36,437 nucleotides of DNA. Origin: a virus. The notes under the pieces are model-generated. The model worked only from the letters and a program-made list of their open reading frames with translations. It was not told the origin of the DNA and made no database searches. The translations under genes were made by a program, and so were the position numbers. The stretch is from IMG/VR virus record IMGVR_UViG_3300036832_000776, positions 1 through 36,437 of that record. The stretch is one strand, 5' to 3'. Below are positions 7,964 through 15,524 of this stretch, piece by piece (position 1 is the stretch's first letter; each line of letters starts with the position of its first letter).

Positions 7964-8690
7964 TGTCGCGCTCCATGGGAGGTGGTCCGCGCGTTGATCC
8001 TCCCTCGATGTGCTGGAGGATTGCCCAGATATTCACCCTTGTTTCCAAGTCGTCAATAGAGTCGGCCATCCGGATCATCGCCGTCTCCCGCAATCGGTCA
8101 CGGTCGCCGTCGCTGACCACCCCGTCCGGAGCATGGTCCTTGTCCCAGACGCCGTGCATGCAAATGGCCACGTGATCGAGCAGGCTGGCCGCGCCCTCGA
8201 CCAGTAGCTGCGACCCGTCGTCAAGCTCCAGCTTCATGTTCACCGCCGGGTCGCGGAACACCACGCTGGGCGATGTGGACAGCCCGTCGCTGGCCATTTC
8301 GGCGGCGGCCTTCTTGTCCCAAATCTTGGCGATGGCCCACACTTCGTCGGCCTCGATGAACGGCAGACAGACCGAACCGACGATGCGCTTGGCGAACTCC
8401 TCGCTCGTCAGCACCGCTTTCGACGGGTGCTCCCAGATCACCGGCAGGCCGTTGCAGCGGTCGAGGAAACGTGGGGTGAGGTAGTTCTCTGGCCGACGGT
8501 AGACATACTCGTCGTGCTTGGGCCGATAGGCGTAGCCGACCCCGGTCACCCTGATCTTGAACAACGCCATGTTGGCGACGTATTGGGGCGAGGTGAGGTC
8601 GCCATCACGGATCATCTCCATGACGTCGAGTTCGTCACCGTGCATGAGACGGAGCGCGGCATGAGCGCCCGGATGCAGCCGCATGTCCAT
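7935..8690 (-). CDS. Prohead protease-like protein (DUF2213-like)
   Basis: The 251-residue protein contains the run of motifs seen in DUF2213 proteins of phages: YRRPENYLTPRFLDRCNGLPV, then WEHPSKAVLTSEEFAKRIVGSV, GLSTSPSVVF and LLVEGAASLLDHVAICMHGVW. These are thought to act as prohead maturation proteases. The His of EHP and Ser residues in the SPSV strand are candidate catalytic residues (inference). Position upstream of scaffold and capsid genes fits. The ATG at 8690 has only a weak ribosome-binding site, with M3 (8684) possible. The last 29 nt overlap the scaffold start. Confidence 0.75.
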   Translation of the reverse strand: MDMRLHPGAHAALRLMHGDELDVMEMIRDGDLTSPQYVANMALFKIRVTGVGYAYRPKHDEYVYRRPENYLTPRFLDRCNGLPVIWEHPSKAVLTSEEFAKRIVGSVCLPFIEADEVWAIAKIWDKKAAAEMASDGLSTSPSVVFRDPAVNMKLELDDGSQLLVEGAASLLDHVAICMHGVWDKDHAPDGVVSDGDRDRLRETAMIRMADSIDDLETRVNIWAILQHIEGGSTRGPPPMERDNGRSSSRQI

Positions 8691-8766
8691 TGTTCTCAGG
8701 CGAGGGAGGTCGCCATTGAGCGGCTACACTAAAGCCAGCGCGGGGAAAACAAAAGGGGTCGCCACA

Positions 8767-8988
8767 ATGATCTGCGAAGCTTGTCACGGCGAAGGCCGCT
8801 ATTGGAATTGGCTTGTCAGCGAGCGGCGTCTGTGTCCCGATTGCGACGGTTCGGGAATCGCCTCGTGCTGCGACGCCGCCGGGTCGTCACAGCCCAGCTT
8901 CACCTGCCCGCGCTGTGAGGCAGTCAGCTACAATCCCAATGACATTCGCGAACGCTATTGCGGGCGCTGCCACGCATGGCAATTGTAG
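8767..8988 (+). CDS. Small DnaJ-type zinc-finger protein (73 aa)
   Basis: Starts at ATG 8767 behind AAAAGGGG. The protein begins MICEACHGEGRYW and continues LCPDCDGSG, giving two CxxCxGxG repeats like those of the DnaJ cysteine-rich domain. Two more CxxC pairs follow (TCPRCEAV; YCGRCHAW), enough for two zinc ions. It is a plus-strand gene inside the minus-strand head module and overlaps the next plus-strand gene. Such small zinc proteins in phages may bind nucleic acid or proteins; function is unknown. An in-frame ATG at 8683 would extend into the protease start and is less likely. Confidence 0.65.
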   Translation: MICEACHGEGRYWNWLVSERRLCPDCDGSGIASCCDAAGSSQPSFTCPRCEAVSYNPNDIRERYCGRCHAWQL

Positions 8989-9239
8989 CGCTGATCCTCA
9001 GTTGGTGGCGCGCCTACCAGCGCAGCATCGACCTTCGCCTCTTGTGGCCGATCTGCAAGCAGGGCGCTGCGGAGCGCTTCGTGTTTACCCCGCTCAATGA
9101 CCCCGATGACGTGAAGCGGCGCGACGACCAAGCATTGGACTATGCCCGCGCGGCGTTCGCGGTCCACGCCTTCAACGATCCGGCGTGGCTGACTTTGGGT
9201 GAGGATGAGATCGTCCGGCAGATCGACGCGCTCGAATAG
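8976..9239 (+). CDS. Small phage protein (87 aa), unknown function
   Basis: The ATG at 8976 lies inside the end of the zinc-finger gene (13-nt overlap), indicating coupled translation. It starts MAIVALILSWWRAYQRSID, a short hydrophobic N-terminus that is probably not a true signal peptide, followed by a charged helical part (DDVKRRDDQALDYARAAF) and DEIVRQIDALE. It ends just before a hairpin at 9244. I do not recognise the family. Confidence 0.55.
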   Translation: MAIVALILSWWRAYQRSIDLRLLWPICKQGAAERFVFTPLNDPDDVKRRDDQALDYARAAFAVHAFNDPAWLTLGEDEIVRQIDALE

Positions 9240-9243
9240 AAAG

Positions 9244-9263
9244 GGAGGGCCGAAGCCCTCCCC
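9244..9263 (-). terminator. Rho-independent-like terminator with TTCG loop
   Basis: Read on the minus strand this is GGGAGGGC-TTCG-GCCCTCCC, an 8-bp perfect stem with the very stable TTCG tetraloop, followed by TTTCTATT. It lies 30 nt after the stop of the minus-strand proline-rich gene (9294). It could also slow plus-strand transcripts from 8767-9239, but the T-rich tail is on the minus side. Confidence 0.7.
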
Positions 9264-9293
9264 AACCATGCGCTTCTCGCTTTGGTCGTTCGC

Positions 9294-10112
9294 TTACTTC
9301 TTTGGCCCCGGCACGGCTGGCGGGCCTTCAGGCGATTCCGGCGGCAGACCCTGATCGGGGCGCGGCGGGCGCGGCTGCGGCCAGACGCCCGGTGGACGCT
9401 GCCCCGGAGGACGTGGCCACACGCCGGGCTGATCGCCGGGCAAGCCATGATCGGGGTGCGGCTGGCTGCCCGGCAGGTCGTGACCGGGGCTTAGCGACGG
9501 ATCGATCACGATCCAACGATAGCCGACGCCAACGATCCACACGAAGGCGATGATTAGGCCGGTGATCGAGGGCGGCAGCGGCGGCCACACCGAACCCGGC
9601 GGCAGCGCAATCGGCGGCATCGGATGTCCACCTTCCGGCACGCCATAACCCGGATCGACCGGGCGACCTCCCGGCGCAATCGGATGAGACACTCCCGGCT
9701 GGTCACCCGGCAGACCCTGATCGGGGCGCGGCCCTCCCGGCGCAATTGGATGGGACGGCCTACCGCCCGGATAGATTGGATGGCTGGGATAGATCGGCTG
9801 CAACGGCGGCCAAACCTCCACTGGCGGGGTCGGCCAGACGCCCGGCGCAACCGGCACGCCGTAATCCGGATCAACCGGGTAGGTCGGCGGAATCGGGTGC
9901 GACGGATGGTTGCCGCCCGGAGGGTTGGGCCACACGGTCACCGGCGGCAGCGGGATGCCGTAACCCGGATCGACCGGGGCATCGACGCCGGGCAGCGTGT
10001 TGTCGATATAATCCGGCGGCTTGCCGCCCCAGATGCCGGGGGGCTGACCGGGAAGCTCGTTGCTTGGACCGACCGGCATGATGTCGAGGTAGCCCTTTAC
10101 ATATTGACCCAT
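9294..10112 (-). CDS. Proline/glycine-rich repeat protein (272 aa)
   Basis: About half the residues are Pro or Gly, arranged in imperfect repeats such as PDQGLPGDQPGV, SHPIAPGG and VDPGYG(V/I)P. One non-repetitive hydrophobic segment (SITGLIIAFVWIVGVGYRWIVID, about residues 183-205) could be a membrane helix or a buried beta strand pair. There is no signal peptide. GGAGGAG lies 7 nt before the ATG. A promoter-like sequence precedes it and a terminator follows, so it may be a separate transcription unit. The extended polyproline-like chain suggests a virion surface or linker protein. It is also a conceivable substrate for the phage's own prolyl hydroxylase (24303-24848); that is speculation. 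Confidence 0.6.
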   Translation of the reverse strand: MGQYVKGYLDIMPVGPSNELPGQPPGIWGGKPPDYIDNTLPGVDAPVDPGYGIPLPPVTVWPNPPGGNHPSHPIPPTYPVDPDYGVPVAPGVWPTPPVEVWPPLQPIYPSHPIYPGGRPSHPIAPGGPRPDQGLPGDQPGVSHPIAPGGRPVDPGYGVPEGGHPMPPIALPPGSVWPPLPPSITGLIIAFVWIVGVGYRWIVIDPSLSPGHDLPGSQPHPDHGLPGDQPGVWPRPPGQRPPGVWPQPRPPRPDQGLPPESPEGPPAVPGPKK

Positions 10113-10149
10113 TTTTGTCTCCTCCTGCCAGTTGACCGGCGGTTAAGGC

Positions 10150-10178
10150 TTAGTAGCAAAGCTTCGTGTCAGCAACAA
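10150..10178 (-). promoter_or_regulatory. Possible sigma70-like promoter for the proline-rich gene
   Basis: On the minus strand TTGTTG (complement of 10173-10178) is separated by 17 nt from TACTAA (complement of 10150-10155), in the 80-nt gap between the giant gene and the proline-rich gene. The -10 and spacing are good and the -35 is moderate. No mapping data exist here. Confidence 0.35.
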
Positions 10179-10192
10179 AACGCCACAATTTC

Positions 10193-13100
10193 TCACAGTT
10201 GCAGCCGCGCGAAGCGGGCGTCAAGCCGCTCGACCGCGTCGGCGATGGCGGCTAGTTCGTCGGCTTGGGCTTCTTCACGGAAGCTGGCGGCATAGCGAAG
10301 CTGAATCCCATCCCAGATGTCGTCTGCTCCTCGAACCCCGCTTCCTTTAATGATTCGGGCGTAACGCTGTTGGGCGTCGCGTCGCTGCTCTTCGTCGCTG
10401 GCGTCGTCTTTGTTTGATCCGACGAGTTCGGCATCGACCCGGTGGTAGGCGACTTTGGCATCGAAGTGCTCCGCTGCTTCCTTGACCGCCTTCATGACTT
10501 TTTCGTTGCCGTCGGCGCTGGCGATGTAGACGGTCGCGCCGCCGTCTTTGGGGACAATGGTATGATACTCGATGGCGGTCGAGAGCAAGCCGTCGTTGAT
10601 CGTGTCGGGCGTGCCCTTGACCTCGAACTGGTAGATCACGCCCTTGCCCTTGGGATTGGCCAGCGCGACCATCACCGCGCGCTGGTCGGCCAACGCCCCC
10701 TTCATCGCCGCCGCGACCTTCAGTTGCGCCATCGTCGCCCCCTTCGAGACGGTCATCACTGTGTCTTCCGCCCCGTCCTCCCACGCGCCGATGGCTGACC
10801 GGTCCTGACTGTCGGTGATGCCGAGCGCGGCGTCGATGTCGTGCGACGCCGTCAACAGCGCCTTGTGCCGCTTGCTGTTCAGCGCTTTGACCGCCGACGG
10901 GATGTCGGTCCCCTTCTGGACGTTGGAGGAGACGAATTGCTCGCCCTCGAACTTCGCCGTCTCGGCGCGCTCCCACGGCAACGAAGCCATCAGCTTGGAG
11001 ATCGAGTTCTCGCCGCCGACCTTGGCCCCAATCGCCTTCACCGCCTTCTTGATCAGCTTGCCCGCGTTCTCCGGCGTTATGCCCAGCCATTCGGCCGCTT
11101 TCTCGACCGCGTAGCCGACCGCCGCTGAGGCGATCAGATGCGGAAGGCCGAAGCCGAGTACGCTGACGCCCGCGATGGTGACCGCGCCCATGATCGCATT
11201 GTTGACCACCTCCGAAACATGCTCAGCGACAAACTCGGCCCCCTTCTTCACCAGCACTTCGCCGAACATGTCCGGCGTTTCTTTCACCGCGTCGGCGGCG
11301 ACCTCGGCAATCGCCCCATGCACCGCGTGGTCCTTGAAGAAGGCGTCCACGTTCTGGATGTGCTTGGCCATCTTGGCCTTGTGCTTGCGCCGCGCCTCGA
11401 CGTTCGCCGAATGCCGGTCGATCAGCTTGTGGACCCATTCCACCGCCGGAATATCGAGCTTGTCCGGGTCCTCGCCGCCCTTGGCTGGGCCTGCGCTGGA
11501 TTTCGGGGCTGCCGGGGCCTTGGGCGCGGCCGGGGTCTCTGGCCCAGCCTTGGCCGCCGGGGCCGCCGGTTCGGCTTTCTTCGCTTGAGCGCCGCCGGGG
11601 CCGAATTGGCCGGGGTTGCCCGGTTGCCCGCGCGGGTGCTTGCCCTCTTCCCAATCGGCGTCGGCGCGTCGGCTTAAGCGGGCGGTCCTCGCGTCGAGTC
11701 GGGCGACGGCGTCAGCGACGGCGGCGAGGCCTCGCCCTCCCAGCCCATCAGCTTGCGGATGCCCGCCGTCATGGCGTTGAGTTCCTCCGGCGTCATCGGG
11801 TCTTGCGGCGGGTCCGAATCCTCGCCCATCATTTCGGCCGCTGTCCGGTCGTCGTCGGTCTGCTCCTCCTCCGGGTTGTCCTCCTCCGGCAGGTCGCTCT
11901 CCTCCGGGTCCTTCTCCTCCGGGTCCTGCTCCTCGTCCGGTTCCTTCACCTCCGGTTCCGGGTCCCGCTCCTGCCCCGGCCTTTGGTTTGGGCTTCTGGG
12001 CGGATTTGGCTGGCTGCGGGTCGGGGTCGGGGTCTCGTCCGAGAAGTCGCCTGAGTTCGTCATCGCCATGTCCCTTCTTGCGCGCGATGGTCTGCTGGGC
12101 GGCCGAATAATCACGCAAGCCGCCGCGCGGACCGCGCGACCCCATGTGCTTCCACAGGTCCTTTTCAGGATACCAGATCGTCGCCTGAAGGTCAGCGTTG
12201 GACATCTCGGTGCCCTCGGCCTTCAGCTTCTCCCGCGCCCGGTTGACGATGTCGCCGCGCCACTTGCGGTCGGCCGCCGAACCGGGGTCCTCCTGCACGC
12301 CGTTGTGGTAGGCGTCCATCCGCTTGGCGGCCATCGCCGCCTCGGGCTGTTGCAGAAGATCGGAATGATCCTCGCCGGTCTTGACCCGCCGCTGGCGCTC
12401 CTTTTCCGCCGCCCGGTACTCGGCCCCGTGCGTCTCGTAATCCTTCTCGGCCTGCTTGAACCGATCCTTCGAGCGCGCGTCGAGGTCCTCGCGCGACGCC
12501 CCGCTGAGGTCCTCGCCGGTCTCGTCGCCGAGCGCCTTGCGGAAGCGCTCGTACATGTCGTCCACCCCCTTCGAGGTCTTGACGACGTCGCGCAGGGTGC
12601 CGGTCATCCGCCCGAAGGTGCGCATGAACCACAGGTCTTGGGTCACCGGATCGTAGTTGCCGGAGAGGTTCTGAAAGAAACCCTGACCGACCTTGGGGCC
12701 GAAGATCGCCGACCCGTACACCGGTTCGTCCATGGCGAAGCCGCCGACCGGCTTCTTGATGATCCCGGCGTCGATCATCTCCTTCATGGTGGTCTTTTTG
12801 TGCAGGAACTCGCGCGTCTTCTCCGGCCCAAGGTCCTCGACCATCTTGTCGTATTTGGCGAAATTGGCCAGCATCTCCGGCGCGTGCTTGGCCGAGAACG
12901 CGCCCTCGCCCTCGCCCAGATTGAACTTGTTGCCGGTCTGGTTGCCCTGCTTGTCAAAGCTGGGATTCTGCTTCCAACTCTCATAGGCGCGGTCGGCGAG
13001 GCCAGCGTTCGAGTCCACCGTCTCGCCCTGCGAGGTCACCGCCAGCGCCAGCTTGAACGCGGTCTGCGCCGGGCTGCCCTCCTCGGCGATCTCCGGATGG

Positions 13101-14113
13101 TGCAGCGCCGCCACCTTGACCGCCTCTTCGATCTTCTTGGTGTACCAATCCGCGCCCGACCCCTTGTGGTCCTTGAGCGCGTCCTTGGCTTCCTCGGCGA
13201 TGATGTGGGCGAGCGCGTCGTCAATCGCGGGCGTCGAGTTGGTCGAGTTGACCCGGCCGTCCTTGTAGCCCGCCTCCTTCAGCCAATCCTGCGCCCGCTT
13301 GGCCAAATCCCCGGCGACCTCGCCGACATTGCGCGACCCCTCCTTCTGCTCCGGCTGCTCCATCAACGGCATCTTGGACATCGCGTGCAGGCGCTCCGCG
13401 CTGAGCGCCTTCATGTTCACTTCCGGCGCGGGTCCGAGAGCGGCGGGCTTGTCCTCCTTGGGCGCTTTGGCCTCGCCCTTGCCCGCGCCCTTGGCCGGGG
13501 CCTTGCCCTTGGCTGGACCTTGGGCGGGGCCAGCCGCCGCCTCTGAGGCGGCTTTGCCCTGCTTCTGGACCGATAGCGCCTCGGGATCGGAAGGGCCGCC
13601 AGCGGCCTTCTGTGGCCCTCCACCGCCGCCGCCATGGCCGGGACCGAACTGGCCCTTGTTCTTGGGCTGCCCGCGCGGGTGTTTGCCCTCTTCAAACTTG
13701 GCGATCTCGCCCTCGTCGCCGAACGCCAGCATCAGCGGCGGCGGCAAGGCGACGTTCATCGCTTGGCCGGAGACGTCGTTGAGCAGGCTGACCGGGTTCA
13801 CCCACCCCCACGCGTCGTGCTCGTGGTTGAGCTTGGGCACGAACTCGTCCTCGACGTCGCAGACGAAGGTGGAGAAATCGACCCCGTCCTTGACCCGGCG
13901 CATGTGCAGGCGGCCGACCCCGCCCAGCCGGTGGCCGGTCTCCTCGAAGAACTCGCGCCACGCGGCCTGATCAGCCTCTTCGCCCTCCTTGATGCCGCCG
14001 CCGGGAAACGCCCAGCCCTCGCCGTCGGTGCGGCGGCACATCAGGATGCGGCCCGCCTTCGAGCGCGCGATCACCCCGGCCGCATGGACGATGTCGCCGT
14101 CTTCGCCGTCCAT
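10193..14113 (-). CDS. Giant multi-domain virion-type protein with N-terminal Nudix hydrolase (1306 aa)
   Basis: Start ATG 14113 overlaps the preceding stop (TGATG). Residues 1-135 form a Nudix domain with an intact box (GGIKEGE, then REFFEETG, about 39-61), the Mg-dependent site that hydrolyses nucleoside diphosphates linked to X. A basic linker EEGKHPRGQPKNKGQFGPG (about 141-159) and an Ala/Pro/Lys-rich stretch follow. A helical domain then contains YDPVTQDLWFMRTFGRMTGTL, a motif of DUF7178-like phage proteins. A second EEGKHPRGQPGNPGQFGPG linker leads to a C-terminal part with a Gly/Ala/Val-rich hydrophobic segment (AIMGAVTIAGVSVLGFG) and a domain with AIGAWEDGAEDTVM and AAAMKGALADQRAVM. 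The size, hydrophobic stretch and position suggest an internal or ejected virion protein. Between about 11674 and 11990 another frame looks coding (see that entry), so this may really be two genes or a frameshifted pair. Confidence 0.7.
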   Translation of the reverse strand: MDGEDGDIVHAAGVIARSKAGRILMCRRTDGEGWAFPGGGIKEGEEADQAAWREFFEETGHRLGGVGRLHMRRVKDGVDFSTFVCDVEDEFVPKLNHEHDAWGWVNPVSLLNDVSGQAMNVALPPPLMLAFGDEGEIAKFEEGKHPRGQPKNKGQFGPGHGGGGGGPQKAAGGPSDPEALSVQKQGKAASEAAAGPAQGPAKGKAPAKGAGKGEAKAPKEDKPAALGPAPEVNMKALSAERLHAMSKMPLMEQPEQKEGSRNVGEVAGDLAKRAQDWLKEAGYKDGRVNSTNSTPAIDDALAHIIAEEAKDALKDHKGSGADWYTKKIEEAVKVAALHHPEIAEEGSPAQTAFKLALAVTSQGETVDSNAGLADRAYESWKQNPSFDKQGNQTGNKFNLGEGEGAFSAKHAPEMLANFAKYDKMVEDLGPEKTREFLHKKTTMKEMIDAGIIKKPVGGFAMDEPVYGSAIFGPKVGQGFFQNLSGNYDPVTQDLWFMRTFGRMTGTLRDVVKTSKGVDDMYERFRKALGDETGEDLSGASREDLDARSKDRFKQAEKDYETHGAEYRAAEKERQRRVKTGEDHSDLLQQPEAAMAAKRMDAYHNGVQEDPGSAADRKWRGDIVNRAREKLKAEGTEMSNADLQATIWYPEKDLWKHMGSRGPRGGLRDYSAAQQTIARKKGHGDDELRRLLGRDPDPDPQPAKSAQKPKPKAGAGAGPGTGGEGTGRGAGPGGEGPGGERPAGGGQPGGGADRRRPDSGRNDGRGFGPAARPDDAGGTQRHDGGHPQADGLGGRGLAAVADAVARLDARTARLSRRADADWEEGKHPRGQPGNPGQFGPGGAQAKKAEPAAPAAKAGPETPAAPKAPAAPKSSAGPAKGGEDPDKLDIPAVEWVHKLIDRHSANVEARRKHKAKMAKHIQNVDAFFKDHAVHGAIAEVAADAVKETPDMFGEVLVKKGAEFVAEHVSEVVNNAIMGAVTIAGVSVLGFGLPHLIASAAVGYAVEKAAEWLGITPENAGKLIKKAVKAIGAKVGGENSISKLMASLPWERAETAKFEGEQFVSSNVQKGTDIPSAVKALNSKRHKALLTASHDIDAALGITDSQDRSAIGAWEDGAEDTVMTVSKGATMAQLKVAAAMKGALADQRAVMVALANPKGKGVIYQFEVKGTPDTINDGLLSTAIEYHTIVPKDGGATVYIASADGNEKVMKAVKEAAEHFDAKVAYHRVDAELVGSNKDDASDEEQRRDAQQRYARIIKGSGVRGADDIWDGIQLRYAASFREEAQADELAAIADAVERLDARFARLQL
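11674..11990 (-). other. Alternative-frame coding segment inside the giant gene (frameshift candidate)
   Basis: In the frame of the giant gene this stretch reads as Gly/Arg-rich low-complexity with codons mostly ending in A (GGA, CGA, GCA), unlike the rest of the genome. In the +1 frame the same bases give G/C-ending codons and an acidic, natural-looking sequence (DPMTPEELNAMTAGIRKLMG and repeated EEDP-type motifs), ending in TAA at 11676-11674. The switch lies near a run of four C at 11974-11977. Removing one base there would join the upstream domain smoothly to this tail. The downstream part of the giant ORF has no ATG, GTG or TTG near 11750 to start on its own. Possible explanations are a base-calling error, a real frameshift mutation, or programmed frameshifting. 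Confidence 0.6.
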
Positions 14114-14661
14114 CAGCGCGTCATGTGGGTGCGGTTGGAGACGGCCTGATCCCATTCCGCCATCGCGTGCTGAAGGGTCTCCTCTGGGTGCTGGCCGCCC
14201 TTGCCCCATTCGGCGATCTGCTTGCCCTTGGCCGGATTGGTCTTGTTCAACTTCTCCAGATATTCCAAGGTCGGATTGGCGTCGTCCCGGCCGTTGCGGA
14301 CCATCGCCTCTTCGCAGGCGTCAAGCCGCGCGTCGAGGGTGTCGCAATGGGCGGCGATCTTCTCCAGCAAGCGATCCTCGTCGTAGCGCGCCTCGGCCTT
14401 GGCCAGCGGGTCGGCGTCGTCGCTGACCGGCAGGTGGTAGAGCGCGTCCTTGCCCGGATGAGGATCGATGTGGCCGGGGCCGTTGTCGGCCGCCGCGCCC
14501 GCGCTGGCTGGAGCGGCCATCACCGTGCCGTCGTCCGCTTTGTCGATGCCGCTGATCTTCCCAGCGTTCTTCGACGCGTAGAGAACCCGTTCGGCCTTTT
14601 CCGGGCCGTAGGTCTTCTCCATCGCCGACTTGATTTTTTCGCCCTTGGCTGTCAGCGGCAT
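14113..14661 (-). CDS. Phage protein with conserved 'GEKIxxAMEKxYG' N-terminus (182 aa)
   Basis: Starts at ATG 14661 behind GGAGGGCGAA (14667-14675). The N-terminus (AKGEKIKSAMEKTYGPEKAE, then RVLYASKNAGKISGID) matches a short module found in many phage head or portal-associated proteins, where it precedes a variable tail (recalled pattern). A coiled-coil-like segment LLEKIAAHCDTLDARLDACEEA follows, resembling the ADAV-RLDAR-ARL repeats of the giant gene downstream. A C-terminal part reads PAKGKQIAEWGKGGQHPEE. It is likely a virion-associated protein coupled to the Nudix-headed giant gene. Confidence 0.6.
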   Translation of the reverse strand: MPLTAKGEKIKSAMEKTYGPEKAERVLYASKNAGKISGIDKADDGTVMAAPASAGAAADNGPGHIDPHPGKDALYHLPVSDDADPLAKAEARYDEDRLLEKIAAHCDTLDARLDACEEAMVRNGRDDANPTLEYLEKLNKTNPAKGKQIAEWGKGGQHPEETLQHAMAEWDQAVSNRTHMTR

Positions 14662-14689
14662 GGGGGTTCGCCCTCCCCTCAGTAAGCGC

Positions 14690-14917
14690 TCAGTAAGTGC
14701 CGCACTCTATGACGACGAAGCCGGTGGGGGAATAGACCTCGATGTCGCCCGCGATGGTGGTCTGCGCGGTGATGTGGCCAGCCAAGCCAAGAGTGGTGCC
14801 GATCTGGCCGCCGAAGGCGACCGCCGGAGCGAGGTCGGCGACGAGGTGGCGCTGGAAGCCGATGCGGGCCTGACCCATCACCACCACCCGGATGTCAGCG
14901 GCGAGATCGACAATCAT
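14690..14917 (-). CDS. Small beta-rich tail-module protein (75 aa)
   Basis: Start ATG 14917 overlaps the upstream stop (ATGA). The sequence is a regular alternation of hydrophobic strands (MIVDLAADIRVVVMGQARIGF ... TTLGLAGHITAQTTIAGDIEVY) ending FVVIECGTY, suggesting a small beta-sandwich or beta-helix. It lies between the tail fibre block and the giant gene. Function is unknown; it could be a capsid or tail decoration. Confidence 0.55.
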   Translation of the reverse strand: MIVDLAADIRVVVMGQARIGFQRHLVADLAPAVAFGGQIGTTLGLAGHITAQTTIAGDIEVYSPTGFVVIECGTY

Positions 14918-15162
14918 TCGGACCCCTCCATGAAATCAGGCCAGCGCCGCAGGGCCTCGCTGCGATTGCGGCCCATGCCGTGGTCGAACCAGCCGTCGGC
15001 GTAGAGTTGCTGATCCTTCGCGGTCGCGCCGCCGTAAGCCGGATTGTAGGTTCGCCCGTGCTGGCGGTCGGTCACGCCGCGCAGGTAAGACCAATATTCC
15101 AAGCCCTGCCGGACCCGGTCCCAAGGGCTGCCCGGCTTGGCGTCGTCCCAAGGGTCGGTCAC
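14914..15162 (-). CDS. Small phage protein (82 aa), GTG start
   Basis: The GTG at 15162 overlaps the preceding stop (GTGA). The protein begins VTDPWDDAKPGSPWDRVRQGL and contains YLRGVTDRQHGRTYNPAYGG, then QLYADGWFDHGMGRNRSEALRRWPDF. The open frame continues upstream to 15303, but that part is antisense-like sequence within the neighbouring gene. The family is not recognised. The position suggests an accessory of the fibre cluster. Confidence 0.55.
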   Translation of the reverse strand: MTDPWDDAKPGSPWDRVRQGLEYWSYLRGVTDRQHGRTYNPAYGGATAKDQQLYADGWFDHGMGRNRSEALRRWPDFMEGSE

Positions 15163-15524
15163 CGTGAGGTGATGGTCAAGGTGCCGGGGGTGAACTGCGC
15201 GACGTCGCCCGCCTTGATCGGCTTGGGCACCGCAATCGCCCCCGACCCCATGAACTCGCCGCTCACCCCGTTCCAATTGCCGACGAAGGTCGGCGTGCCC
15301 CAATCGGCGGTCGCGGGCGGAAAGCTGACATTGTCGGTGTTCGAGGCCACGGTCGGGTTCGACCCGCTGTTGAGGAACGGCGTCGGCCCCTGCCGCGCAT
15401 AGCCATTCCCGGCAAGCTCGTTCGCCCCGGTGTCGCCGGGGTCGGCCGAGTGCAGCGAGGCGAAGGTGTTATTGGTCAGGACCTGAAGGATGGCCGCTTG
15501 GCCCTCTGGCGACAGACCGGACAT
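15159..15524 (-). CDS. Tail fibre-associated protein with 'LHSADPGDTGANEL' module (121 aa)
   Basis: ATG 15524 overlaps the stop of the S74-type fibre (TAATG) and has GGGAG upstream. The protein begins MSGLSPEGQAAILQVLTNN and carries FASLHSADPGDTGANELAG with NGYARQ, a pattern common in small phage tail or fibre-associated proteins. The rest is a beta-rich, Gly/Asn-rich domain ending LTITSR. The role is probably structural at the tail tip or as a fibre adaptor (inference from pattern and neighbours). Confidence 0.6.
   Translation of the reverse strand: MSGLSPEGQAAILQVLTNNTFASLHSADPGDTGANELAGNGYARQGPTPFLNSGSNPTVASNTDNVSFPPATADWGTPTFVGNWNGVSGEFMGSGAIAVPKPIKAGDVAQFTPGTLTITSR

Noticed and set aside
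11718-11732. GGCGAGGCCTCGCC palindrome as a regulatory site
   Set aside because: It lies in coding sequence of a GC-rich region where such a 14-bp palindrome can arise by chance, and no related copy or promoter is next to it.
11753-13546. Plus-strand 597-residue ORF opposite the giant gene
   Set aside because: Antisense shadow; the start is a Ser-rich low-complexity run mirrored from the acidic repeat, and the rest lacks motifs.
14114-14209. Longer N-terminus of the giant protein (32 extra residues)
   Set aside because: It overlaps the upstream gene, and the Nudix fold starts naturally after the ATG at 14113.
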